A DNA stretch of 56,344 nt. Origin: Eimeria necatrix. Lineage: Eukaryota; Apicomplexa; Conoidasida; Eucoccidiorida; Eimeriidae. The translations under genes and the position numbers were made by a program. How positions within the stretch are numbered: position 1 is the first letter of the stretch; the number at the start of each line of letters is the position of its first letter. Below the pieces are notes generated by a model. That model was not told the DNA's origin and did no database searches. It worked only from the letters and a program-made list of their open reading frames with translations. Of the stretch, positions 38,609 through 51,427 are shown piece after piece. Location of the stretch: assembly GCF_000499385.1 (NCBI RefSeq), contig NW_013652595.1:1-56344 (forward strand), given 5' to 3'.

Positions 38609-40689
38609 CAACATAAATATTTTCTCGCAGCAGCACAGCAACGGATTAAGATTTGGATTACTTGTCATTTGCCTTTTTATATTAGCGTAACTGTTCCATC
38701 GGAGTAACTGCCCACGCGTCCTTGCGATGGTGGCAGTTGCGGCCATGGTTCAAGGATCAGGCTGTCTCTGGATGTTTTTCCTTGTTGATTTCTTTCGCAT
38801 GTTTGACCCGAGATTCCGTTCAGTGAGTTTAAAGATATGCCATTTTGTCTCAGAACGTGAAAGAAAAAACATGGCGAATGCATGGTAGTTGGAAGTTGGC
38901 CCTTCGTTCATGTCAACAAATTATATGAGCAGTTCACATCGATGCTTTCTGCAGGACGTGTGTTTCGAAACTGTTTTTCTGCCTTCAGCAAGCTTTTCAG
39001 CAGCGGTCACGCGGCGTTCTTATCTTCTTTATTAGTGACAAAAATCCAGCCTCACATTTCGAAAAGAAACAAGCTCGGGATCCGTCTAAGCTTGTGATAT
39101 TTTTTCTATGAAGCAGAGAAGTTGAAGCATTACCACTTCGGTCATTCGTTTTACGCATCAACAGTGGTCAGGTCTACAAAGATAGACTGCTGCCGGATGT
39201 GACAAGAGCGCTTCCAGGGGTCGCTCCTTTGCCTCGTCAACCTTGACCCAGCAAGTATGTTTGCTGAAGCAAAATTGCCAGCTAACAAGCCAGATGCAGC
39301 CTCGTGAAAAAGCTTGACAAATATAAGTTTCAGCGTGAAACTGCTTAAGTCAAGTGGTAGGTACGCCAGCTTACAGGCGTGCATGATGCTTTGAGCAATG
39401 CTCAGTTCTCTAGCAGCACGTGGACGCTAAAGCTGCCCTCAAGGCATATCTCAGCACACATACAGGCCGACAACAATGGATTGCATGGCAGGCTGTAAGC
39501 CGCTTCACAACCAGTCAGTACAGGTCCAAATACTCAATTGTGGCTGCGGAGGCAATTCTTACTAACCGTCTTGATGCTCAGCGCGAGTTAAAACTGGAAA
39601 GCAACCGCAGACATTGTTTTTGCATAACTTTCATCTGCTTTTTTGTTTATCTTTTGGGTGCTGCTTACCCCTTCCACTGCCAGCCTTGTCTTCGACACAA
39701 ATTCAAGTTTGATTCGTTAATTTGCAACGAATACAGCCATTGCCAAACGTCGCGTTTACTTTCAGCAAATTGCTACAGCTTTCCTCTGCCCTACATATAT
39801 CGCTGTTAGACTAAAGAATTATGTCTACCAGTTTTCACAGGGAATATTGTGAAGAGCGTGCAACGTACTGTCTGTGGTGTGTGAAAACGAATAACTATGA
39901 GAATGATTGTGCTGGGAGTGATAGCGTCGCTATGGAAAATATATGGTAAAGCGTTTCCGCCCCGCGTGGCGGAAACTCTTTACGGGAGACCAAGCATGAT
40001 TTCACAGGTTCTTGGTTTTTAATGTATTGAGTGAGGCTTGCCCATTGCTAAATATTGTTGAAACACATTGACAATGTGTCTTGGAAAACCTGTTCCTCAG
40101 GACGAATCATGCACAATGCAAAAGCTGCCGCACTTCAAAGGTTAGAGCCATTCCTACCGCGCCCGTCTGAAGTAGGCGATGTCATGCCGTGTCTTGATCA
40201 GCGCGTGAGTCTCATGAGCACGCAAAACAGAACCAAAGCTCTAAAAAAACAAGAAAGTGGTTTGAGAGGGTCAGGCTTGTGTGCAGTATAGTAAACTTAC
40301 ATTGGTGCAATGTGCAAGACTTTGGCAGGTAGCTTCAAATTTAAGCCAGTATCCGATTGCTCGGACGAGCTCACCTGAGGTTCTGTATAACCTTTAGATT
40401 ATAATGATTTCTTTTAGGAGCGTTTGGTTCAGCATGTGTGTCGATATTGTGATCTGTAATAGGATGATATTACTGTTGCTGTCAAGCCAGTCATAGCTCA
40501 GTCGGCGTTAAATAAATATATAAAAGAAAGGGAATATAGTACGACGTTCGGCGCGCGCCAGCTCATAAATGCAGAATGTCTTTTTGATATTCATGGCATG
40601 CCATGACTCGATCCTTGAACGCATTGACGCATTCTCAAGCTGCTATCATGCTTAGAGCATGACAATAACGGCTACCTCTTAGAACCAAC
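38609..40689. other. Stretch with one strong hairpin, no supportable gene
   Basis: Frames up to 129 codons (39420-39809, plus strand) with no recognised motif. Only the inverted repeat at 39946-39983 stands out. Confidence 0.6.
39946..39983. other. 16-position hairpin with one mismatch
   Basis: gtaaagcgtttccgcc (39946-39961) faces ggcggaaactctttac (39968-39983) around a 6-nt loop. Fifteen of sixteen positions pair; the exception is C opposite T. The loop-proximal end is GC-rich. No thymine run follows, so it does not match an intrinsic terminator. After the 24-bp hairpin it is the second strongest simple hairpin I found. Confidence 0.92.
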
Positions 40690-40889
40690 GAATTCTTCGC
40701 AACTAGTGTGCAGAATTGTGTAGGAACTTCTCGATTCGTGTATGCTTTTTCGGAGTGCATCAATTACACGCGCATAGTGCAGATTTGCCCCTTTACCGTA
40801 TTGTGCAGAACAAGACTGTGCGCAGGCGTCAAAACGAATTTTTTTCTATACGGCTACACACAGTTCTGCACACTAGTTGCCAAGGATTC
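40690..40889. mobile_element. MITE-like element with ~35-bp terminal inverted repeats
   Basis: The left end, around gcaactagtgtgcagaa (40699-40715), is inverted at the right end, ttctgcacactagttgc (40864-40880). The inner continuation (ttgtgtag versus ctacacacag) pairs with a 2-nt gap, and the outer continuation pairs to 40690 and 40889 with two mismatches. The ~200-bp length, lack of coding capacity and long terminal inverted repeats fit a non-autonomous DNA element or foldback. I see no convincing target-site duplication and no second copy in the window, so the mobile label is an inference. Confidence 0.5.
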
Positions 40890-41713
40890 ATCATTGTTTC
40901 GACCCTTGAGTGCATTAAATAGTTTCCTCAAAGTGATACAATGCTTAGACCATTGTCCAGTCAAGATATGCAGCTACATGATCGATAGTTTCAAGATATG
41001 AAACCTCGATGAAGTGAGACTCCGTCTTTTCCGCTGTAGCCGCAAAGGCAGTTTCTCAAATCTTCTTAGTCGTTATCTGTCGTTGGTGAGCAGTACACAA
41101 GTATGCTTTTCAAACTTGACCTCAATCGATCGGTGCCAGTGTGTTCCTCCAAAGTTGCCAGACAGCAGAATGTGAATTGTGCGACAATATGTCGGCCTGC
41201 AAGAATGTTAAAGATCGTTCTTGCGTCAAAAGCAGCAATGTTGGCTGCGAGTTACCGAATCAGATCATTTGTAGAACTTCCAGCTGGAAAAAAGTTATTA
41301 CTGTTCCATACAAAGTCTACTGCCAAAATTATGCATACACAGCGGATGATTTTCTTGCTCACGAAGTGAGATATGTTTTGCCGATTTGTACCAAAGTTAT
41401 GAATATGATCGGTTGTGTCGGACTTTACCTAATATTTCGACAGCTGCTGGAAACGTACGTCACGGCGTCTCTCGGCTAGATGCCCTGTCCTTATACTAAT
41501 GCGCGATAAATATGCTTGTGCAACGCTTCCCTATTGCTGCACACAGTTCTCGTACTATCATGCAATTTTTCACGGTATTCGTCCAACGGGCAGTGTTTTC
41601 CTGGTAAGGGGCAAACGTGCCGGTAATGTACGCTTTTTGGATTCTGATGGTCTTGAACGGCGTATGTGCGTGTATCCTTGCATGCAGGGGCAGGCATACT
41701 ATCTGCTGTTGAG

Positions 41714-41743
41714 ATATTGTCTGCTCGTGAGAACAGACAATAT
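41714..41743. other. 10-bp hairpin
   Basis: atattgtctg (41714-41723) pairs with cagacaatat (41734-41743). A small ctc/gag stem can form inside the loop. Confidence 0.8.
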
Positions 41744-42206
41744 AGAGGTGGAGCGGTCTACTTACTGTGGACTTGCGTTTTGGCATTTCAGTGATAAGCC
41801 TACTATGTGAGACGCCAGTATTTGCAACAATTATTCTAGAGACGCCCTGCTATGAATTTACTTCAGTGATACTGAGCGGAGCTTGTATAATGCGCACTTG
41901 ACGTCAATGGGGCAGTGTCATGGAAGTGTTAGGTCTAGCGAAAATTTGAAGCGGACCATTTGTTCGCTGGAACTGCACTTGGAGTTGAATATTCATGCCA
42001 TTGTTGCGCCATTAAACGCTCAAAAAAGGCGCTTGCTTAGTCCTTCAGGGTTGCAGACATTTTTAAAAATGTAAATCTCACACTATGAAGGTGACTCAAG
42101 GCGCTCCCTTTTGTAGCAACTTGCCTCCTCAAAATTCGTTTTAAATGTTGCGTTTCTGCTTTGGCAGGAGATTCCATGCAACGACATCGTAAGCAAAAGT
42201 CTCTGC

Positions 42207-42232
42207 TCCATCCTCATCCATCCTCATCCATT
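42207..42232 (+). repeat. Short tandem decamer, 2.5 copies
   Basis: tccatcctca is repeated twice and then begins a third time (tccatt). It is one of the very few short-period repeats in the window. Confidence 0.85.
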
Positions 42233-45180
42233 TCACGTGTGCACAGCTTTTAGGGAGGTTTCGTTCGTTGTTGCAGCAGCGCCAACTACTAGCTTTCACC
42301 GCTTTGGCCGATGATAGTAAATGCGCTGCTGCATTGCGAGGCTGCGCTGGTTGCACTCAGGAGATATCCTGGCAATGCTCGACTTCCTGGCCCGCTTTCA
42401 TTGCTACGCAACTAGTTTCAATGGCTGCGAACACTGGATGATAACGAATTTACCACTTATTATCTTGAAAATTTTGGCTCCAGTTGATTCTCACTGCGTT
42501 CCTTTACACATACATGTGGTTTTTTTTATTGCGACCCGCGAGACTCTTCATTTCTGTTTAAAATTGGGTATTTGCATTACTTGATGCTGGAGAGCTGTGT
42601 GTGTACTTATGAGGCGCGCATTCTTGTCCTAACCGACAAAGCTTTTTTCACAGAGTTGCCTCTATTTTTCGGAGTTTGCGCAGAAACGTCGGGTTTTTTT
42701 GTACGTTTTGAGCTGAAGCGTTTCCATATCGTCCATAAAGCCCATCTTAACTTCAAATGAAAATTTGTTTGTCGCTGTCGTTCGGGGTCCCGACCACGAT
42801 GCGGTGACAGCGCCAATTTTTCTTGTACTTGGATACTTTCCTAGTCTAAACTCACGCCACAAGCTTTCATACTATCGTATCTATGGACCAAATTAAGTAA
42901 ACTCCTGCAGTAATTCCTATTCGTGTGTGTGGGAACTGAGGCCGTGACCGCTTGGCATGTCTATATATCTAATAGTATTTATATTTTTCAGGCTCAAGGG
43001 ATGTTGAAGAGCCAGCGCAATGCAGGGGTACGAACGCGCTCTGGTCAATGTAGAGAGCGAAACGTTTGCAGCTTCACATAGTCACACAGCTAAAACCGAA
43101 CGCAGCGCTTTAAGATCTGTCAAAGGAAACGACACATCACGCAGCCCACTTGCTACTTTTGTGTGAAGGTAGCGGCGAACGTGTTGGCACGTAGCTCGTA
43201 AAGTGCTGATTCGCTCCGCTAACGGAGAGTAACCTGGACAGGCGGCAAGCTTGCTGGCCAACCTATTCCTAGAACACTTGACATCATGATGGGATTGTCT
43301 TCTTCGGCGCGTTTATGAAGCCGCACAGAGCTTTGTCTTTCGTTTCACATGCACAGAATTCAGAGCATAGCTCGCACAGTGGGCTGATCATGTAGGACAC
43401 GCGCAGCTCATTGATCTTTGCAGGATCACAAGGGAGAACTAGGAGATCGGCGTTTGATAGATGACATATCACTAGCTGGCTCAGAACTTATTTGACAGAT
43501 TTTGAGTCAGGCGCCGGTCACGCTTGAACTCTTGCACATGGGAGGGCACAGGCTCGCATGAGTGCGACAGAAGCACACAGGTGTCCAATCCGAGCCACGC
43601 TAACCACTCTATATAGTGTTGTTTGCCAAATATTGTAGATCCCTTTCGATGCTGCAGGCTGTTTGATGAAGTGGTCAAATTATTTGGCTGGCTGCATTTT
43701 GAATCTACTTTGTAGACATTCCAATTGCGCTTTTGTCTGACGCAGAGAATGTGAAGTAATGGATGGGGCTCTTCCCATGGCGGATGCTGGTATTGGCGTG
43801 CGTTGCCTTGCATAACTATTTCGCAGGCCGTATGCTGTGGAACTTGATGTTTCGCTCACTGCGTAGCTTCCCACAACAGCACACTGCTTTTGAAGCAAGC
43901 GCTTACGGGCTTTGCGATTGATTAACGATGGCGCTCGTTAGTGTTTCTGCTCCTGTAGTAGGCAGTTGCGCAGAAGAGCAGCGTGATTCTTTCTGAGCTC
44001 TTTGCGTAGCTGGTGCGTTGTTAGACCCATACAAAATTTAAAAAAAAATGAAGATGCGATCCTGCGTTTGAGCAGTTACGTGCATGCTGGCTAAGTAAAG
44101 TAGTGGAACCTCGTTCTGCAGTTCGTTTGCATCGCCTGATTACAAATGCATTGGATGTCACTAACGAACTGACTGAGTGTAAACTATTAAGATTTTTGAA
44201 GATCTGCTATATTGTGGCTGCACGCAACTGCACAGCATGTTTTGCGGCTATTTTCGCATTTTGCTGATCATTGGTGTTTGTTTGGGGTCCATCATCTGGC
44301 TGCTTGGTTGCTTGGGGTTACGCATGCTTCAGGTCCGATGCTAGTTTCTTAGCGGGCCGCGTGAAAAATAAGCTATCTAAGAGCTCGTCGTTTTTTGATG
44401 AAAATGCATTTTAAATGTGCAGAAAGTGTGTTGAAGCCTTTGCACGGGCTTGTGAAATTAAAGATTGGTCATTATATGTGTGATTCTCCGAATGAAGCAG
44501 TGTTTATTTCCGCTTCATGCAGGACGTGAGGCGCACTGAACGACATTATATATAAACTACTCGGATATTTAGAGCTAGACCTTGATTCATTGTAATCACT
44601 GAAACCAGAAGCAAATATGCTCTTGCCCCCAGCGGTAATTAGGCACTGCTCTGATAGGAAACTCGAGACTCTCAGATTGTTGGTATGGTGCTGCAAGTTT
44701 CGTGCAACGAAAAATGAAAGTTGCCTCTTGGGACAAAACATATTCATCACAGTAACATGTGTATAGTGCATATGTGTTCACGGCATTCGAAGTTGGGTTG
44801 ACGACAGTTGCCTCCCGCTAATGCAGCGGTAGCCTTTTTTTTAGCGTTTTACTTGCGTACTAACATCGTCTGTGATATAGCTGGTACGGGCCATCCATAT
44901 GCAGCTTTAAACGTGCATTGAAGAATGTTTCGTCTTTCTAGTCTTTGACATCGAAAATTCTGCTTTAGGAAAAAGAGCTTGAATTTAGCGAGGAGTTGAT
45001 TTCAGAGGCCCGTTGGGAATGCTTTGACGCACTTCCAGTTTGTGAGAGAGGCAGCGAAGATTTTAATTCGAATGCAGAAATAGCTGGTGTTGTTCCGTGT
45101 GCGACAGAGCTGCATTGGTGCTTCTCCAAAACAAATATGCGATATTCAAAAACGTAGTGTTTTATGTCAAGGATGTATGT

Positions 45181-45730
45181 GCGGAGCTATACACGCACAC
45201 AAATGCATGATTAGCACCGAAATATTGTAGGAAGTATGCCTTGCGAGGCGACAAAGAATGAAGTGTGGTATTGTTTATTTCGTTGAGATTAGCACGACTC
45301 GCGCCTTTACTTAAAATGACAAAACACAGTCCATACGGCTGCTGTTCATGAACTGCGTTCCAAATAGTGGAAAATGCTTTTGCATGAGCTGCACATGATG
45401 CGCTGCCGCGCTGTATTCTGCGTGTTGTATCATGCATCTTGGGCGTTGCTGTACGTGCACGCAAATGCGTAGTAATTCTTGAAATGTCCCAGCAAGTGTG
45501 TCTTTCTAGGCGGAAAACAATGAAGTTTAGTCTTGTTTATTTCAATGCGATAAGCGTGACTTGCTCCTTTTTTTTTAAATGATAAGACTTAGCCCATGCG
45601 GCTGTCAAGTGTGTATTAAGCAGTATTACTTTCCATGAGTTGCGTTCTGAATCAGTTCATATGCGAATATGTGACGCTTGCATTTCTATTTCCGCGCACA
45701 AATGCATGCACATAAAATATGCTAGATTTT
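45181..45730 (+). repeat. Degenerate tandem duplication, ~0.24-0.26-kb unit
   Basis: tgtttatttc is at 45272 and 45534 (262 bp apart). The gcac-a/g-aaatgc block is at about 45197, 45459 and 45697. Units share tgcggctg/acggctg, atgaactgcgttc/atgagttgcgttc and gcat-rich ends. Identity is about 65-70% by eye. The third copy is only a start. Confidence 0.8.
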
Positions 45731-47811
45731 GTGAATGTTTTGTCATGTGTACATAAGAATGTCTAGTTAAAGTTCTGATGAGCCTCAAGTATTGCCGCAA
45801 GAATACTCAAGTCGTTGGTACATCATTGGCCTTTCATTGGCCTTCCTCCCGTGGCAGTATGTAAGCTTTGTAGCGCCAGCAGACACTAATAGCAAAATAT
45901 GCATAGCAACTTTTATTTTCCGTTTCCACATGTGCGGCTGTGAAAGTGGCATTGCTGTAGAACAGGACCCTGAGCCTCGCCGCGCCAGAGACATCGCTGT
46001 TATTCATCGCATCTTCAAAAATGCGTAGGCCTTGACTATGCCTCTACAACGATTGCGCTGACCACCTGTCAACACAACAGCACTGCATGTAAGCTCTATT
46101 ATCTAGCGGATGGGGCTTCGTGACCATACAGAATTTTCAGAACCAGAAACGACTATGAGTATTGATGCATTCACACACTTGCACGTCGCAAACATATGTC
46201 ACTGCATCATTTAACGTCAAACGAGTGAGATAATGGAATATAGAAGGTGAGTAGATGGAGTGATATCAAACATAGGAGGATATTGCCCCATGATGAACGT
46301 CTGCAGTTCCATAGGCAAGGTACTCGATTCTTACAACTTGTGCAAATATGATGCTTGAAGGTACCACTTTACAAGCCAATAAACCTTCACTTTCATGGTT
46401 AGATGAGCGTTACCTGGCACAATGCGAGTAAAAGTTGTTTGGAAATGCGTCTGCATGCATGCGAATATCTGAAAACGTACAGCAGCTGTTAAAGAAAATG
46501 CCAGTATAGAAAGTTTTGTTGCACACAGTGGAAGCCAAGTCAAATTTGACGCGGGCCTTCAGGCTACAAAATCCAAGAGAGAATCATTACTACAGAAGCA
46601 GGTGTTATTTCTAGAGAGTGGGTCCCTTGCGAATATGCTTCTGAAATGCATAGGACTTACCGGACGATTAAAAGAAGCTCCTTCAAACCACCTGCTTTGT
46701 AGTTTTCGAGCTTTGGAGCTTTGGATCTCTCCTTTGCCTTTAAGTTGACGGTCTAATAGCCCGAATATGGAAGCCATTGCAGATGTATGACGGCAAAACT
46801 TTTCTTCGTGACGATCTGGAGAATGTGGGCCTTACAGAATGGCACTTAACAGCATCATAACTGCGTATCTCAGTAGACGCAACGCGAAGTACTATATGCG
46901 CTTTCACGCACTAGATTGGTGAAAATGCGCAGATCATGTTTTCAAGCGAAGGAGTATGTGAAGCATGATTTGCCAATAATTTTTGAAGGTTGCACGTGCA
47001 AATTATTTGAAAGTAGATGCAGTGAAACTGTCGAATTTCTTTTGAGCTGCATGGTCTTTAGGTTTAAGCGTCGCGCGGTAGGTTGTACGTTTCTTCCATT
47101 GCCTCATGGATCCTGAAGGCAAGAGCTCGCTCCTTCGTTTCTATACAGCGTAGCGAATCGGTGTTTTGCACTTCCATTGAACTTGGTAGAAGACCAGTAT
47201 ACAGCCAATATAGAATCTAGGTGGCGCCTTCGTAGATATATGTCACATAGACGCATCCGAAGCCGATTTATATGCAATGGCGTCCACATATGCACGTTGC
47301 TCATGCGTTGTTGGGAGTGACAAGCGGCTTTAGGTCATGCTTGGTTTTCTCTTAGAAAAAATGATGGCGATAATGTTAATAAATAGCTTGTAAGAAAGCC
47401 AACGGCGGGAAAAGCAAATGGACTAAATCACAGCCCTTCTAGTGTACATGACAAAATGTCGTTGAGCAGTTGTTAACGTGCGTCTTCGTGCCGCGCAGGA
47501 GTCTTACAAAGTAGAGTCTTCGAAATAAATATGCGCGAACTTCTTTATTCTGACGCTTGTATGCGTCTCGCAGTACGCAGATATTCATCATTTTCTATTG
47601 AGACATGTGATACAGCGTTTGAACATTGAGCATTCGCGTTGAGCGTCAGTTGATTCTTGCATTTGAAGAGGCCATCGGCAGCTGCACTCACTAGCGAACT
47701 TTCTAATTCTACTATCAGTCGAAACTGCCCGGCAAGCTATTTTAACGCCCAAACTATTACAATATGGATTCTTTCCTACGAGATCTAAACTACAACCGAA
47801 CAATCTGTAAA
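45731..47811. other. Stretch with no supportable gene, left of the satellite
   Basis: Frames up to 78 codons, no recognised motif, no repeats seen. Sequence just before 47812 is not part of the satellite unit. Confidence 0.6.
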
Positions 47812-47924
47812 CTGCAGGCAGTGTGTCAAGCGCTCTTGAGTGTCATTCGTGCATTTAGCGTCTATACGAATGAACGGGATGTGCGTCCTGCTGTGGAGGC
47901 GGATTATGTCCACAGTGCAGCAGG
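47812..47924 (+). repeat. Satellite: partial unit at the left edge
   Basis: About 110 bp matching the end of a unit, starting at or just before the tgtcaagcgctcttg block. This is the junction with unique DNA. Confidence 0.85.
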
Positions 47925-48759
47925 CTGACGATTGTACATATGCGTTCGGCATTTCAGCGGTTAACGCGTTATGTGAGGAACCATAGTTTGCAGCTTACCG
48001 CTATGGAGATGCCAAGCTGCGGATATGTTACTACGCGACGCAGCGTAGTTTGTATGGCATGCCCCTGGCAGGGGTGGCGCAAAGCAGTGGCGTTTCAACA
48101 TAGCAAACCTTTGTAACGAACTGTCTTCATGCTGGCTCTGCGCTTGGTTCGGGATTCTCGTGCTGTGAAAGGCTTGCTGCTTCATTGAGACCAGGAACAC
48201 GACGTGCGTTGAATGTTTCTGGGATGTTGATGAATCTAAAGAACTAATTCCCACACTTTGCGTTTGACGCGACGCGCGCCTCTTGTGTACTACTAACACA
48301 AATGTGCAAGGGAGTAAAGCTTTCAATTGTTTTATGCTTCTACAAAAAGAAAAAGTGTCCAAAAACCCTGCAAGCCGGAGCTCTAGCTCGAATTTCAGTA
48401 TCATGCAATTGCGCAAAGATTCCGCGTAGGTGGCGTTTGCCGTTGCTGCAACCCCACGTTCCGCCTTTCATGCATTATGCTGATGCGAAGCCGTGTGTAG
48501 CTGCATCGAGAGGACTATGATCCTGCTTGATAGTGAAATCATGTACGGCTCTCAACTGCAGAGCTAATTTGTTGCACTTTCTGGAAGGGTGGGTGCTGTG
48601 GCGAGTTGTATTGGCTCCATTTAGAGGTGCAAATGTATTGCAGTGTGTTTGCGTACGCTGGCAAGCGCTGTTGGGTGTCACTAGTGCATTTAGCGTTTAT
48701 ACGAATGAACAGAATGTGCGTCCTGTCGTAGAGGCGGATTATGTGCACAGTGCAGCAGC
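47925..48759 (+). repeat. Satellite unit 1 (835 bp)
   Basis: Shorter than the rest because about 51 bp is missing after ctaatttgtt (near 48575), where other units carry the cactatcagtgacaccagtg stretch. The loss is a multiple of three, so the recurring plus-strand frame stays open. The actacgc hairpin is perfect at 48030-48049. Confidence 0.92.
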
Positions 48760-49645
48760 CTGACGATTGCGCGCATGCGTTTGGCATTCCAATGGTTAGC
48801 GCGTTGTGTGTGGAGCAACAGTTTGCAGATAACAGCTATGGTGATTCCAACGTTCTGATGTGCGACGCGACGCAGCGTAGTGAGTATGAAATATCGCTGG
48901 TGGGGGTGGAGCACAGTAGAGGCGTTTTAACATAGCAAACACTTGTAACGAACTGTTTGGGTACGGGCGCTGCACTTGGCTCGTGATTTACTTGCTATGA
49001 GAGGCTTGCTGCTTCATTGAGTCCAGGAACACGACACGCCTTAGATGTTCGTGGGATGTTGATGGATCTAAAAAATTAATTCTCACACAATGCGCTTGAC
49101 GCGACGCGCGGCTCTTGTGTACTACTAACACAAATGCGCAAGGGCAGAAATGACTTGAATTATTTGATTCCTCTACGAAGAAAAATTGTGCAACAACGAA
49201 GCAAGGAGGAGCGCTAGCTCGAATTCCAGTATCATGCACAGCACTTGCGCAAAAATGCCACGTAGGTGGTGTTCGAAGTTGCTGCAGCCGCATCCACTGC
49301 CTTTCATGCATTATGTTTATGCACAAACGTGCGTAGCTGCATTGTGAGCACTATGATCCTGCTTGATAGTGAAATCCTCTACGGCTGTCAACTGCAGAGT
49401 TAATTTGTTCCGTTGGCTTCATTGTCTGTGACGGCAGTGATGGCTAGTGCTTACAGTATACATTTTCTGTCAGAGTGGATGCTTTGGCGAGCTGTAATGG
49501 AACAGGTTAGAGATTCAAATGTATTGCAGTGTGTTTGCGTACGCTGTCAAGCGCTCTTGGGTAGTATTAGTGCATTTAGCGTTTATACGAATAAACAGGA
49601 TGTGCGTCCTGCTGTGGAGGCGGATTATGTCCACAGTGCAGCAGC
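48760..49645 (+). repeat. Satellite unit 2 (886 bp)
   Basis: Complete. The hairpin is broken here (tgcgacgc in place of the left arm at about 48862). Confidence 0.95.
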
Positions 49646-50535
49646 CTGACGATTCAACACATGCATGTGGCATTTCAATGGTCTGCGCGTTATGTGGGGA
49701 ACCATAGTTTGCAGATAACCGCATTGGAGATGCCAAGCCGCTGATATGTTACTACGCGACGCAGCGTAGTTTGTATGGCGTACCTCTGGTAGGGGTGCCG
49801 CGAAGCAGCGGCGTTTCAACATAGCAAACACTTGTAACGAAGTGTCTGTATTCTAACGTTGCACGTGGTTTGGGATTTAGGTGCTGTGAAAGGCTTGCTG
49901 CTTCATTGAGTCCAGGAACGCGATGCGTGTTAAATGTTCGCGGGATGTTGATTAGTCTAAAATGATAATGCTCACACTATGCGTTTGATGCGACACGCGC
50001 CTCTTGTGTACTACTAACACAAATGTGCAAGGGCAGAAATGACTTGATTTATTTGACCCTGCTAAGGAAAAAAAATTGTGCAACAACGAAGCAAGGAGGA
50101 GCGCTAGCTCTCATTCCAGTATCATGCATAGCATTTACGCAAAAATGCCACGTAGGTGGCGTTTGCCGTTGCTGCAGGCGCATCTACTGCCTTTCATGCA
50201 TTATGCTGATGAACAAAGGTGCGTAGCTGCATTGTGAGCACTATGATCCTGCTTGATAGTGAAATCCTCTACGGCTATCAACTGCAGAGCTAATTTGTTC
50301 GGTTGGCTTCACTATCAGTGACACCAGTGATTGCTAGTGATTACAGTATGCATTTTCTGTCAGAGTGGGTGCTTTGGCGAGTTGTAACGGAACAGGCTAG
50401 AGATTCAAATGTGTTGCAGTGTGCTAGCGTACGCTGTCACGCGCTCTTGGGTAGCATTAGCGCATTTAGCGTCTATACGAATGAACAGACTGTGCGTCCT
50501 GCTGTGGAGGCGGATCATGTGCACAGTGCAGCAGC
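49646..50535 (+). repeat. Satellite unit 3 (890 bp)
   Basis: Complete, with a perfect hairpin at 49751-49770. Confidence 0.95.
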
Positions 50536-51427
50536 CTGACGATTGTGCCCATGCATTCGGCACTTCAATGGTTAAAGCGTTGTGGGGGGAACCATAGTTT
50601 GCAGATAAGCGCTATGGAGATGCCAAGCTGCTGATATGTTTCTACGCGACACAGCGTAGTTTGTATGACATACCTCTGGTAGCGGTGGAGCAAAGCAGTG
50701 GCGTTTCAACATAGCAAACACTTGTACCGAATTGTCTGTATACGGGCGCTGCGCTTGGCACGCGATTTACGTGCTGCGAGAGGCTTGCTGCTTCATTGAG
50801 TCCAGGAACAGGACGCGCGTTAAATGTTCGTGGGATGTTGATGAATCTAGATAAATAATTCTCACACTATGCATTTGACGCGGCGCGAGCCTCTTGTGTA
50901 CTACTAACACAAATACGCAAGGGGAAGAGTGGCTTTAATGTTTTGATTCTGCTACGCAGAAGAACCTTTACCCAACAACCCTGCAAGCAGGAGCGCTAGC
51001 TCGAATTCCAGTGACATGCATAAAACGTGCGGAAAGATTCCACGCAGGTGGACTTCGCTGTTGCTGCAGCCGCATCCACTGACTTTCATGCATTATGCTG
51101 ATGCACAAACGTGCGTAGCTGCATTGGGAGGACTATATTCCTGATTAATAGTGAAATCCTCTGCGGCTCTCAACTTCAGAGCTAATTTGTTCGGTTGGCT
51201 TCATTGTCAGTGACAGCAGTGATGCCTAATGATTACAGTATGCACTTTCTGTTAGAGCGGGTGCTTTGGCGAGTTGTAATGGAACAGGTTAGAGATTCAA
51301 ATGTGTTGCAGTGTGCGTGCGTACGCTGTCAAACGCTCTTGGGTGTCATTAGTGCATTTAGCTTTCATACGAATGAACAGATAGTGTGTCCTGCTGTGGA
51401 GGCGGATTATGTGCACAGTGCAGCAGC
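50536..51427 (+). repeat. Satellite unit 4 (892 bp)
   Basis: Complete, the longest unit. Its last 100 bp carry the agctttcatacg variant shared with the ends of the next two units. Confidence 0.95.

Larger units (their letters stand above)
40890..45180. other. Long stretch with minor repeats, no supportable gene
   Basis: A plus-strand frame at 41141-41479 (starts GTG) is cysteine-rich, with seven cysteines in its first 45 residues. It is followed by another plus-strand frame at 41499-41810 in a different phase. Neither is recognised. The rest holds only short frames. A 10-bp hairpin and a decamer repeat are listed separately. Confidence 0.55.

Noticed and set aside
48370..48410. agctcgaattcc-like block in each satellite unit as a Pol III B box
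   Set aside because: It differs from the B-box consensus at several key positions and no A box is visible at a suitable distance.
47961..48416. Longest open frame in the window, minus strand, 151 codons
   Set aside because: It starts at TTG (first ATG four codons later), lies in the satellite, is broken in the other units, and its length is what chance predicts.
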